Shown here piece after piece: positions 55,207 to 64,000 of a stretch of DNA of 64,000 nucleotides (position 1 is the stretch's first letter; each line of letters begins with the position of its first letter). Location of the stretch: NCBI RefSeq assembly GCF_001269365.1, contig NZ_CXOM01000003.1:310001-374000 (forward strand), read 5' to 3'. Made by a program: the position numbers and the translations under genes. This DNA comes from Limnohabitans sp. Rim11 (GTDB taxonomy: Bacteria; Pseudomonadota; Gammaproteobacteria; Burkholderiales; Burkholderiaceae_C). The notes beneath the pieces were generated by a model, which was not told the DNA's origin, made no database searches, and was given only the letters and a program-made list of their open reading frames with translations.

Positions 55207-55743
55207 ATGTCCCTAGACAACGTCACCCCAGGCAGCAAAGTCCCCGAACAATTCAACGTCATCATCGAAATTCCGATGAATGCCGATCCCGTGAAATACG
55301 AAGTGGACAAGGAAACAGGCGCTATTTTTGTCGACCGTTTCATGAGCACGGCCATGCATTACCCCACCAATTACGGGTACGTGCCCAAAACCATTAGTGG
55401 TGACGGCGACCCTGTCGATGTGTTGGTCATCACCCCTGTGCCACTCATTCCCGGCGTGGTGGTGCCTTGCCGCGCCATTGGTATTTTGAAAATGGAAGAT
55501 GAAGCCGGCGAAGACGGCAAAGTGTTGGCCGTGCCCACCGACAAAATCTTGTCCATCTACACACAATGGCAAAAGCCTGAAGATTTGAACCCTTTGCGTT
55601 TGAAAACCATCGCCCATTTTTTTGAGCACTACAAGGACTTAGAAGTTGGTAAATGGGTCAAGATTTTGGGTTGGGAAGGCCCAGAGTCAGCCAAGAAAGA
55701 AATCTTGGACGGCATTGCCAATTACCAAAAGGCCAACGCCTAA
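55207..55743 (+). CDS. ppa: Soluble inorganic pyrophosphatase (family I)
   Basis: 178 residues. [44 protein letters not shown] (about 55-80, containing the three metal Asp residues) and [10 protein letters not shown] are canonical. It hydrolyses cytosolic pyrophosphate to phosphate. It faces hppA across a 209-bp gap (54998-55206), in which an A/T-rich stretch precedes ppa but no clear ribosome site. Confidence 0.96.
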   Translation: MSLDNVTPGSKVPEQFNVIIEIPMNADPVKYEVDKETGAIFVDRFMSTAMHYPTNYGYVPKTISGDGDPVDVLVITPVPLIPGVVVPCRAIGILKMEDEAGEDGKVLAVPTDKILSIYTQWQKPEDLNPLRLKTIAHFFEHYKDLEVGKWVKILGWEGPESAKKEILDGIANYQKANA

Positions 55744-55762
55744 TTTCGCTTCAAACAGCCGA

Positions 55763-56971
55763 TCACTTCTCTTTGAGGGGTGATCGCGCTTCGAGATTTT
55801 CCAAATAGGCCTCAATGCCGTGGCCTTCACGCTCAAGATATTTTTCAACAGCGTCTGCAAAGCTAGGGTGCGCCAGCCAGTGCGCACTGCTGGCCTTGAT
55901 GGGCATGAGTGCTCTGGCCATTTTGTGCTCGCCTTGTGCACCCCCTTCAAACCGCTCAATGCCATTTTGAATGCACCATTCAATGGGTTGGTAGTAGCAC
56001 GCTTCAAAATGCAAACAGTCAACGCGTTCTAAGGCTCCCCAATAGCGGCCGTAAGCCACTTTGTTGTCGACACCAATCAAACTACAGGCCATGCGTTGGC
56101 CGTCTTTTTCTGCAATGAACAAGACCCAGTTGTGCGGCATGTTGTGTTGCATGCGCTGAAAAAAGTCGCGATTTAAATAGGGCGCATTGCCATGTTCAAA
56201 ATAGGTTTGGGCATAGCATTTGTAAAAGAAATCCCAGTCGGCAGATTGAATGTTTTCACCTGCCAGGGCATGAAAGCGAACGCCTGCGTCATTCACTTTT
56301 CGGCGCTCTTGTTTGATTTTTTTCCGTTTTTCTTGATTCAAGGTTTGAAGGAATTGGTCAAAGTCTTGAAAGCTTTTGTTGTGCCAATGAAACTGAACGG
56401 TATGGCGGCTGAGCCAGCCTGCAGATTCTGTGGCTTGCTTGTCTGAGGCAGACAAAAACAACACATGCAATGACGACCAAGCTTCCTGTTTGGCCACTGC
56501 GACTGCAGCTTCCAAAAGGGCAGCCCGACTGACGTCGCTATCGGCCAAAAGTCTGGTACCGGGCACGGGCGTAAAAGGCACTGCTGTCACCGCCTTGGGG
56601 TAGTAGTTCAGGCCATGTCGCTGATAGGCATCGGCCCAAGCCCAGTCAAAGACGTACTCTCCATAGGAGTGGGGCTTGATGTACAAAACCATGGCGCCTG
56701 CCAATTGACCAGCCTTACGTGGCTGTTGGGCAGGCTCAACAGTTTGTTCCGTGTCCGGGATGTCGCCATGACGCAGCGTCAAGACCTGCAGTTGCCAACC
56801 TGTATCGGGCGTGGCTGAGCCGCTTTCTTCCATGGCCAACAGATAAGCGTGGCGCATAAATGGGGTAGGCTCGGTTTGTTGCGCCAAAAGGTCGTCCCAA
56901 TCCTGCGCCAAAATGTCTCGCATCGAACCGAGCAGCTCAATGACATAATTGTTGGAATTGAATTCCTTCAC
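55763..56971 (-). CDS. DUF482 / GNAT-like (peptidogalycan biosynthesis) family protein
   Basis: 402 residues from a GTG at 56969-56971, supported by GAAGGG 8 bp upstream; a later ATG at 56921-56923 is an alternative. Blocks TPFMRHAYLLAMEESGSA near the N-terminus, EKRKKIKQERRKV in the middle and ERFEGGAQGEHKMARALMP near the C-terminus identify the DUF482 family, related to FemAB/GNAT acyltransferases. Its function in proteobacteria is not firmly established. The start lies only 5 bp from the divergent nadE start. Confidence 0.88.
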   Translation of the reverse strand: MKEFNSNNYVIELLGSMRDILAQDWDDLLAQQTEPTPFMRHAYLLAMEESGSATPDTGWQLQVLTLRHGDIPDTEQTVEPAQQPRKAGQLAGAMVLYIKPHSYGEYVFDWAWADAYQRHGLNYYPKAVTAVPFTPVPGTRLLADSDVSRAALLEAAVAVAKQEAWSSLHVLFLSASDKQATESAGWLSRHTVQFHWHNKSFQDFDQFLQTLNQEKRKKIKQERRKVNDAGVRFHALAGENIQSADWDFFYKCYAQTYFEHGNAPYLNRDFFQRMQHNMPHNWVLFIAEKDGQRMACSLIGVDNKVAYGRYWGALERVDCLHFEACYYQPIEWCIQNGIERFEGGAQGEHKMARALMPIKASSAHWLAHPSFADAVEKYLEREGHGIEAYLENLEARSPLKEK

Positions 56972-56975
56972 CCGT

Positions 56976-59011
<2,036 letters not shown>

Positions 59012-59040
59012 GTTGCATTTAAAGTTGCATACGTCACCAG

Positions 59041-59069
59041 AAAAAACGCCGCAATTTGCGGCGTTTTTG
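59041..59069. terminator. Bidirectional terminator between glnB and the LOG gene
   Basis: AAAACGCCGCAA (59043-59054) and TTGCGGCGTTTT (59056-59067) form a G/C-rich stem with A and T runs at the two flanks. It serves the convergent glnB and LOG-family transcripts. Confidence 0.92.
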
Positions 59070-59070
59070 T

Positions 59071-59658
59071 TTAGATGGCTTGGCTTTGAAACTTGATGGG
59101 CAATCCTGCCGCTTGGACCAGGCTGGGCAGCAGAACTGACAAGTCGTCATGGGACTGAATCAGGTCCATTTGCCATTCACCCATGAACTCGTGTTGAACC
59201 ACACTCTTTAGAAAACTCAGCATGGGTTCATAGTAGTGGTTGACATTGAGCAAACCGATGGGCTTGTTGTGATAGCCCAGCTGGCGCCAAGTCCAAACTT
59301 CATAGAACTCTTCAAAGGTGCCAATACCGCCGGGCAAAGCCACAAAAGCATCGGCCTTTTCGGCCATCATTTGTTTGCGTTCGTGCATGGTTTCAACCAC
59401 ATGCAATTCGGTGCAGCCGGTATGCGCCCATTCTTTTTCGACCAGGGCTCGTGGAATGACGCCAATCACACGGCCTCCTGCAGCCATGGTGGCGTCGGCC
59501 ACAATGCCCATCAAACCATTTCGGCCGCCGCCATAAACCAGTTGTCCGCCATGTTGGCCAATCCATGTGCCCAGTTGAATGGCTGCTTGGGTAAATGCGG
59601 GGTCAGTGCCGGGTTTGGAGCCGCAATAGACGCAGACCGAAAAGCTGGGTTCAGTCAT
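59071..59658 (-). CDS. LOG-family protein (cytokinin riboside 5'-monophosphate phosphoribohydrolase-like)
   Basis: 195 residues from the ATG at 59656-59658. The YGGGRNGLMGIVAD block (about 46-59) and the hallmark PGGIGTFEEFYEVWTWRQLG (about 105-124) define the LOG family. Bacterial members hydrolyse nucleoside monophosphates to base and ribose-5-phosphate. The start overlaps the end of dgkA by 8 bp. Confidence 0.94.
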   Translation of the reverse strand: MTEPSFSVCVYCGSKPGTDPAFTQAAIQLGTWIGQHGGQLVYGGGRNGLMGIVADATMAAGGRVIGVIPRALVEKEWAHTGCTELHVVETMHERKQMMAEKADAFVALPGGIGTFEEFYEVWTWRQLGYHNKPIGLLNVNHYYEPMLSFLKSVVQHEFMGEWQMDLIQSHDDLSVLLPSLVQAAGLPIKFQSQAI

Positions 59659-60040
59659 GGAAAAGTTTCCAAAGGGCTGCCATCCAAATGCCCATGCACA
59701 GCAACAAACTGAGAAGCACGGCCGCACTGCCCATGTCTTTGGCGCGCTTGGAGAGGGCGTGCCATTCGGTGCCAATTCGGTCAATGGCGGTTTCAATGCC
59801 TGTGTTGAGCAACTCAACCACCATGACCAAAATGACGGAGCCAACCAAGAGGGCAACCTCGACCCACGTTTGACCCAACCAAAAAGCAGCGGGTACCAAG
59901 ATGATTGACAGAATGGCTTCTTGCCGAAAGGCTGTCTCACCCCAGCCAGCCTTTAACCCGGCCAGCGAATAACCGCCTGCATGCAAGATGCGAGAGAGAC
60001 CTTTTCTGGCCTTTTGGGGGTTAACGATTTCTGAGTTCAT
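59651..60040 (-). CDS. dgkA: Diacylglycerol kinase
   Basis: 129 residues from the ATG at 60038-60040; a GTG three codons upstream is possible. GLSRILHAGGYSLAGLKAGWGETAFRQE at the N-terminus and VVELLNTGIETAIDRIGTEW, with the catalytic Glu, fit DgkA; three membrane segments follow. It phosphorylates diacylglycerol from membrane-derived oligosaccharide synthesis. It is co-directional with the RDD and LOG genes. Confidence 0.93.
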   Translation of the reverse strand: MNSEIVNPQKARKGLSRILHAGGYSLAGLKAGWGETAFRQEAILSIILVPAAFWLGQTWVEVALLVGSVILVMVVELLNTGIETAIDRIGTEWHALSKRAKDMGSAAVLLSLLLCMGIWMAALWKLFHD

Positions 60041-60060
60041 GGCAGGCACAAGTTGAAATT

Positions 60061-60630
60061 TCAGGGCTTTTTTTGAACATCAACCAACTGAGTTCCTGCC
60101 CAAACGTCATGCCAGTATTGTCTACGGGATTGAAAGCGGCTTAAAAGCGCCCAAACAAGAACCCAACCAAACACCAAAACTGCCACCTCGGCCGCGGGCA
60201 AGTTGAAGGGCCATGCGATCACCATGGGCGGCAAAAACCAGACCCAGCTGAGAGCATACCTTGCCAAGGCTCGCGCTTGACTCACAGGCAGGCCGTCTTT
60301 GTCCAAAATGCGGATGTGCCAAGTTTTCATGGCCAGGGTTTGGCCTTTTGACCAAAGCCAGGTGAAGTAAATGGCAAACACCAAAAATAAAAAAGCTTGC
60401 AGGCCGTGCCGGTTGTTCATAGCGTGCTTGGTCTGGCTGAGGGTGCCAAACAAATAGCCTGCAATGAACACAACGCCAAACAACAACATACCCTCGTACA
60501 GCCAGCAAGCCATGCGCTTGCGCAAGGAGGGAGTGCGCAAAATTGGATCTTGGCTATTGCCGTCTTGCGGACCTACTGAGGCATCGGCGTTTGATTGAGC
60601 CGACGCATCGGGTTGATTCTCGTCGCTCAA
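60061..60630 (-). CDS. RDD-family membrane protein
   Basis: 189 residues. A hydrophilic Asn/Asp/Ser-rich N-terminus (1-35) precedes LRKRMACWLYEGMLLFGVVF, the RDD-type first membrane segment, then LAMKTWHIRILDKDGLPVS and a final HDVWAGTQLVD. Three or four membrane segments are predicted. RDD proteins are poorly defined; some act as Na+/H+ antiporters. It directly follows DUF3106 with 1 bp between them. Confidence 0.87.
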   Translation of the reverse strand: MSDENQPDASAQSNADASVGPQDGNSQDPILRTPSLRKRMACWLYEGMLLFGVVFIAGYLFGTLSQTKHAMNNRHGLQAFLFLVFAIYFTWLWSKGQTLAMKTWHIRILDKDGLPVSQARALARYALSWVWFLPPMVIAWPFNLPAAEVAVLVFGWVLVWALLSRFQSRRQYWHDVWAGTQLVDVQKKP

Positions 60631-60631
60631 T

Positions 60632-61273
60632 TTAAGTACCCTCAGGAATGATGACAGTGATTGGCAAAAGGGTTTTTTTGTCGATCACTGTACCCGTACT
60701 TAATTTGGCTTTGTCAGACGAAGGTGTCGATTTGCCTGGTAAACGCATGACTTTGTGAGGGGGTGGGGCTTTGGAGGCGGTAGCGGCGCCCTGAATGCCA
60801 GTGGTTTTCTGGGCTGCCAATTTCTTTTTGTCTGCCGAACTCAGGGCTTGGTAGGCTTCCCATTGCGTTTTCTTTGCGTCGGCGTCCAAGCCCTTTGTTT
60901 CATTGAATGAGAGTCGGGCTAGGGCGCGTTGCTGGGGACTTAAAGAAGCCCATTCGGCCATTCTTTCATGAAGGACAGCCTGCTCTTTGGCGGACAACTT
61001 GTCAAAGGTGGCTGAAATGGCCAGCCATTTTTTTTTCTGTGCCGAATTGAGCTGTGCCCAGTAGGGGGCTAAAGGCGACAATGCTTTTCTTTGTAAAACA
61101 GTGAGTGTTTGCCAGGAAGAGTTGGCTGGCAAAGCAGCAGATTGGTTGGCGGAAGCAACTGCTGCAGATTTTGAATCGCCTGGGGCATGAGGGCCAACTT
61201 GCGCCCAAGCGACCGTAGCCGCACCACTGAGTGCGGCGGTCAAGATGCATGTTCTAACGCTCAAAAAACTCAA
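60632..61273 (-). CDS. DUF3106 periplasmic protein in the sigma-factor operon
   Basis: 213 residues from a TTG at 61271-61273, with AAGGAA 5 bp upstream, overlapping the DUF3619 stop as TTGA. A signal peptide (about 1-24, ending VAWAQ) precedes a helical region with repeated W/L/Q patterns: LTVLQRKALSPLAPYWAQL, WLAISATFDKLSAKEQAVL and RMAEWASLSPQQRALARLSF. These resemble the LTP/Spy-like helical motifs of periplasmic stress proteins. Family knowledge is limited to the DUF name. As the third gene behind an ECF-type sigma factor it may be a sensor or target. Confidence 0.83.
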   Translation of the reverse strand: MSFLSVRTCILTAALSGAATVAWAQVGPHAPGDSKSAAVASANQSAALPANSSWQTLTVLQRKALSPLAPYWAQLNSAQKKKWLAISATFDKLSAKEQAVLHERMAEWASLSPQQRALARLSFNETKGLDADAKKTQWEAYQALSSADKKKLAAQKTTGIQGAATASKAPPPHKVMRLPGKSTPSSDKAKLSTGTVIDKKTLLPITVIIPEGT

Positions 61274-61716
61274 TCCGATTCCTTGACTTGGGCGGTGGGT
61301 GACTTGAGAAACACCAAGAAACCGGGGTCGGTGTAAGCGGCGGGCGGCAAGTCATCGATCAAGAGTTCTGTGTCGAGCGATGCCAATTCATCGGTACGCG
61401 TTTCGTTTTGAAACACATGAATGGTGGCCAGGCCAAATAACATAGCAATGAGTGGCAGGGCAGAGGCTAAGCGGCTCCACAGGTTGAGACCTTCGCCCAA
61501 TGAGCCGAGTGAGGGGCCGCCCGCAGTAGCCAATTCTGGGGCTAAAACTCGGACGGGTTCACGTTTGCGCTGGGCCAAAGCCTGCATTCGTGCGACGCGC
61601 AATCTTTCTGAAATATCGTGGGGCAGGTCTGCGGCATGCTCGTTTAAACGGCGCGCGTAAGCCTGACCCAGCCGGTCAACATGGTTCATGTCGATGGTCG
61701 ATGCTTGCTTTTTCAT
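61270..61716 (-). CDS. DUF3619 single-pass membrane protein, candidate anti-sigma factor
   Basis: 148 residues. A basic, Ala/Arg-rich cytoplasmic part (1-80; NHVDRLGQAYARRLNEHAAD) is followed by one membrane segment near residues 85-104 (SALPLIAMLFGLATIHVF) and a short acidic periplasmic tail. It is coupled by ATGA to the sigma-factor stop and overlaps DUF3106 by TTGA. Size, topology and position immediately after an ECF-like sigma gene fit an anti-sigma factor, but no zinc-binding ZAS motif is seen, so the role is inferred. Confidence 0.82.
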   Translation of the reverse strand: MKKQASTIDMNHVDRLGQAYARRLNEHAADLPHDISERLRVARMQALAQRKREPVRVLAPELATAGGPSLGSLGEGLNLWSRLASALPLIAMLFGLATIHVFQNETRTDELASLDTELLIDDLPPAAYTDPGFLVFLKSPTAQVKESD

Positions 61717-62279
61717 GTGTTAAATCCTTTGGCGCGAAGTGCTTTACCCAGCGCCTGAACAGCCCTCGAGCAGTGAGTTTTGACACTGCCTTCCGTGCAG
61801 CCCATGGCCACTGCCGTTTCGGAAAGGTTCATCTCCTCCCAATAACGCAGCAGGAAGGCTTCACGTTGACGTGGCGGCAATTCTTGTATTTCCGCCTCTA
61901 TTTGGTGAAAAACTTGCTTTCTGTGGGTTTGGTCTTCGGCACTTTCGCCCAAACCGGGGTCGCTCAGCCCCCCCAAGTTCTCTAAAAAGTCGAAATCTTC
62001 GCCATCTGCATCGGCTCCAAAATCGCCCATGTTCGAGAAAAGGGCGTTCCGAGTTTTTTGGCGTCGGAACCAATCTAGGGTGGTGTTGGACAAAATCCGC
62101 TGAAAAAGCATGGGCAATTCGGCGGCCGGCTTGTCGCCGTAATGGGTGGCCAGCTTGATCATGCTATCTTGCAAGATGTCCAAGGCAGACTCCTCGTTGC
62201 GCACGTGATACAGCGTGCGTTTGAAGGCGCGCTTCTCCGTGTTTTTGAGGAAATCTGAAAGTTCTTGTTCGGTAGCCAC
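61713..62279 (-). CDS. ECF-type RNA polymerase sigma factor
   Basis: 188 residues from a GTG at 62277-62279, preceded by an AGG; the frame is open a few codons further to a GTG at 62286-62288. Region 2 covers FKRTLYHVRNEESALDILQD and TTLDWFRRQKTRNALF; region 4 covers LPPRQREAFLLRYWEEMNLS and CTEGSVKTHCSRAVQAL. An acidic linker lies between (GADADGEDFDFLENLG). It heads the operon with DUF3619 and DUF3106. The stimulus and regulon are unknown. Confidence 0.92.
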   Translation of the reverse strand: MATEQELSDFLKNTEKRAFKRTLYHVRNEESALDILQDSMIKLATHYGDKPAAELPMLFQRILSNTTLDWFRRQKTRNALFSNMGDFGADADGEDFDFLENLGGLSDPGLGESAEDQTHRKQVFHQIEAEIQELPPRQREAFLLRYWEEMNLSETAVAMGCTEGSVKTHCSRAVQALGKALRAKGFNT

Positions 62280-62302
62280 AGCTTGCACCTGTTTTGTGCG
62301 AG

Positions 62303-62331
62303 TTGGATTATGGCATTCTGGGGCCTATAAT
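62303..62331 (+). promoter_or_regulatory. Sigma-70 promoter for the ilv operon
   Basis: TTGGAT (62303-62308) and a consensus TATAAT (62326-62331) are separated by 17 bp. The transcript would begin near 62338, leaving a leader of about 150 nt before ilvI. No leader peptide rich in Ile, Val or Leu codons was found by eye in it. Confidence 0.8.
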
Positions 62332-62491
62332 GCCGGGTTGCAATTGAAAAAACGCAAACGGATCACCATCCGGCCAAGGCACTTACATGTGCAGGTTTAT
62401 GTTGGTGGTCTTAAGTTCTGATGCGACTTCACAAGAGTCCCGCAAATGAGCACCCAAGGTTTTTCGTTAGAGAAATTCACAAAGGTTGAAT

Positions 62492-64000
62492 ATGGAAATC
62501 TCCAAAGCTGAAATGGCCAATGCGGCCAACGTTGCTGCTGCTGCAGCTTCCTCGTCCCCCGTCGAACTGCGCGGTGGCGAAATCCTCGTTAAAGCGCTCC
62601 AAGCCGAAAACGTCAAATACATCTGGGGTTACCCAGGTGGTGCCGTTTTGCACATCTACGACGCTTTCTTCAAACAAGACACCATTCAGCACGTGCTGGT
62701 TCGCCACGAACAAGCTGCAGTCCATGCAGCCGATGGCTATGCACGTGCAACAGGCGATGTCGGTGTGGCCTTGGTCACATCAGGTCCAGGTTTGACCAAT
62801 GCCGTGACCGGCATTGCCACTGCCTACATGGACAGCATTCCCATGGTCATCATCAGTGGTCAAGTGCCCACTGCAGCCATTGGCCTCGATGCTTTCCAAG
62901 AGTGCGACACTGTGGGCATTACGCGTCCCATCGTTAAACACAACTTCTTGGTCAAAGACGCCCGCGACATGGCTGAGGTCATGAAAAAGGCCTTCCACAT
63001 TGCGCGCAGCGGCCGTCCTGGTCCCGTGGTGGTCGACATTCCAAAAGACGTCTCTTTCAACAAGGTGCCTTACACCGGCTACCCCGAAACCGTTGAAATG
63101 CGTTCTTACAACCCTGTGCGCAAAGGCCACAGCGGACAAATTCGCAAAGCCCTTCAGTTGTTGATGGCGGCCAAGCGTCCTTACATCTACACCGGCGGCG
63201 GTGTGTTGCTCAGCAATGCCTCAGCAGAATTGCGCCAATTGGTTGAGATGTTGGGTTACCCAGTGACCAACACCCTCATGGGCTTGGGCGCATTCCCAGC
63301 CACCAATCCCAAGTTTTTGGGCATGCTGGGCATGCACGGCACATGGGAAGCCAACAACGCCATGCAGCACTGCGACGTGTTGCTGGCCGTGGGTGCCCGC
63401 TTTGACGACCGCGTCATTGGCAACCCCAAACACTTTGCTCAAAACGAACGCAAGATCGTTCACATCGACATCGATCCTTCCAGCATTTCAAAGCGCGTGA
63501 AGGTTGATGTGCCTATCGTGGGCGATGTCAAAGATGTGTTGACCGAACTGATTGCAATGATCAAAGAGTCTGGCCTCAAGCCCGACAACAATGCATTGGG
63601 AGCCTGGTGGTCCACCATCGACGGCTGGCGCCAACGCAATTGCATGAAGTACGACAGCGAGAACACGCAAGTCATCAAGCCCCAAAAAGTCATTGAGACT
63701 TTGTACGGCATGACCAAAGACGCCGATGCTTACATTACATCTGACGTAGGTCAGCACCAAATGTGGGCTGCCCAGTACTACAAGTTTGACGAACCCCGTC
63801 GCTGGATCAACTCCGGTGGTTTGGGCACCATGGGTGTGGGCATTCCTTACGCCATGGGCATTAAATTGGCCAAGCCTGATTCAGAAGTGTTCTGTGTCAC
63901 GGGCGAAGGTTCTGTGCAGATGTGTATTCAAGAACTCTCCACTTGCTTGCAATACAACACGCCCATCAAAATTTTGTCATTGAACAACCGCTATTTGGGC
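62492..64000 (+). CDS. ilvI: Acetolactate synthase large subunit (5' part, runs off the right edge)
   Basis: 503 codons are visible from the ATG at 62492, preceded by AAAGG. The thiamine-diphosphate fold is clear: [17 protein letters not shown] near residue 44-60, catalytic Glu73 in [36 protein letters not shown] and [11 protein letters not shown]. Later [16 protein letters not shown] and [12 protein letters not shown] lie in the cofactor-binding region. It condenses pyruvate to acetolactate (or with 2-oxobutyrate) in branched-chain amino acid synthesis. An Ala-rich 20-residue N-terminal extension precedes the core. ilvH probably follows outside the window. Confidence 0.95.
   Translation, partial: MEISKAEMANAANVAAAAASSSPVELRGGEILVKALQAENVKYIWGYPGGAVLHIYDAFFKQDTIQHVLVRHEQAAVHAADGYARATGDVGVALVTSGPGLTNAVTGIATAYMDSIPMVIISGQVPTAAIGLDAFQECDTVGITRPIVKHNFLVKDARDMAEVMKKAFHIARSGRPGPVVVDIPKDVSFNKVPYTGYPETVEMRSYNPVRKGHSGQIRKALQLLMAAKRPYIYTGGGVLLSNASAELRQLVEMLGYPVTNTLMGLGAFPATNPKFLGMLGMHGTWEANNAMQHCDVLLAVGARFDDRVIGNPKHFAQNERKIVHIDIDPSSISKRVKVDVPIVGDVKDVLTELIAMIKESGLKPDNNALGAWWSTIDGWRQRNCMKYDSENTQVIKPQKVIETLYGMTKDADAYITSDVGQHQMWAAQYYKFDEPRRWINSGGLGTMGVGIPYAMGIKLAKPDSEVFCVTGEGSVQMCIQELSTCLQYNTPIKILSLNNRYLG

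Overview
The window looks like a chromosomal segment of a betaproteobacterium of the order Burkholderiales, most likely family Comamonadaceae (Limnohabitans- or Rhodoferax-like). The pointers are a Comamonas-type protocatechuate 4,5-cleavage (pmd) gene order, a TctC/Bug-type binding protein, a long Lys/Ala/Pro-rich N-terminal extension on RpoD, and the family resemblance of the housekeeping proteins. This is an inference from gene content; no database search was run. No rRNA, tRNA, insertion sequence, phage or CRISPR array was seen.

Region 1 (1-15.3 kb) is a catabolic island. After a truncated Bug-type binding protein and a LysR regulator comes a tight ligU-J-K-I-A-B-C (pmd) operon for protocatechuate meta-cleavage to pyruvate and oxaloacetate. 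A TetR regulator follows, then a TRAP transporter (dctQ-dctM-dctP), a catabolic shikimate-dehydrogenase-like gene, a stand-alone HPPD-like protein, a 3-dehydroshikimate-dehydratase-like TIM barrel and an aldo-keto reductase. Read together, the island would import a hydroaromatic acid such as quinate or shikimate, oxidise and dehydrate it to protocatechuate, and cleave the ring. Two near-identical palindromic sites, one over the tetR promoter and start and one before dctQ, suggest a TetR regulon.

Region 2 (15.2-20.2 kb) holds a soxXA cytochrome pair without other sox genes, a lone paaZ, and a TerC-family gene preceded by a yybP-ykoY (manganese) riboswitch and followed by an unknown small gene.

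Region 3 (20.2-36.3 kb) is mostly on the minus strand: rpoD, dnaG, a small Ala/Pro/Lys-rich secreted protein, a Nudix hydrolase, a second TRAP transporter with a fumarylacetoacetate-hydrolase-family gene and a divergent MarR regulator, a MATE exporter, a large membrane protein, rpmE2, rho and trxA.

Region 4 (36.4-49.7 kb) holds an HI0933-type flavoprotein, the 4.5S SRP RNA gene, dnaX-ybaB-recR, an isolated ABC-type binding protein, mltD and gloB, a methyltransferase, rnhA and a two-gene RND efflux system. dnaX carries a nine-A run that could produce the short gamma form.

Region 5 (49.7-64 kb) holds moaA-mobA-moeA, divergent membrane and soluble pyrophosphatases, a DUF482 acyltransferase, nadE-glnB, a minus-strand run of rpoE-like sigma factor, DUF3619, DUF3106, RDD, dgkA and LOG genes, and the start of ilvI/ilvB with a clear sigma-70 promoter. 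The sigma/DUF3619/DUF3106 unit is the best candidate for a little-described signalling module; the quinate/shikimate island is the best candidate for a coherent catabolic system with unusual architecture.
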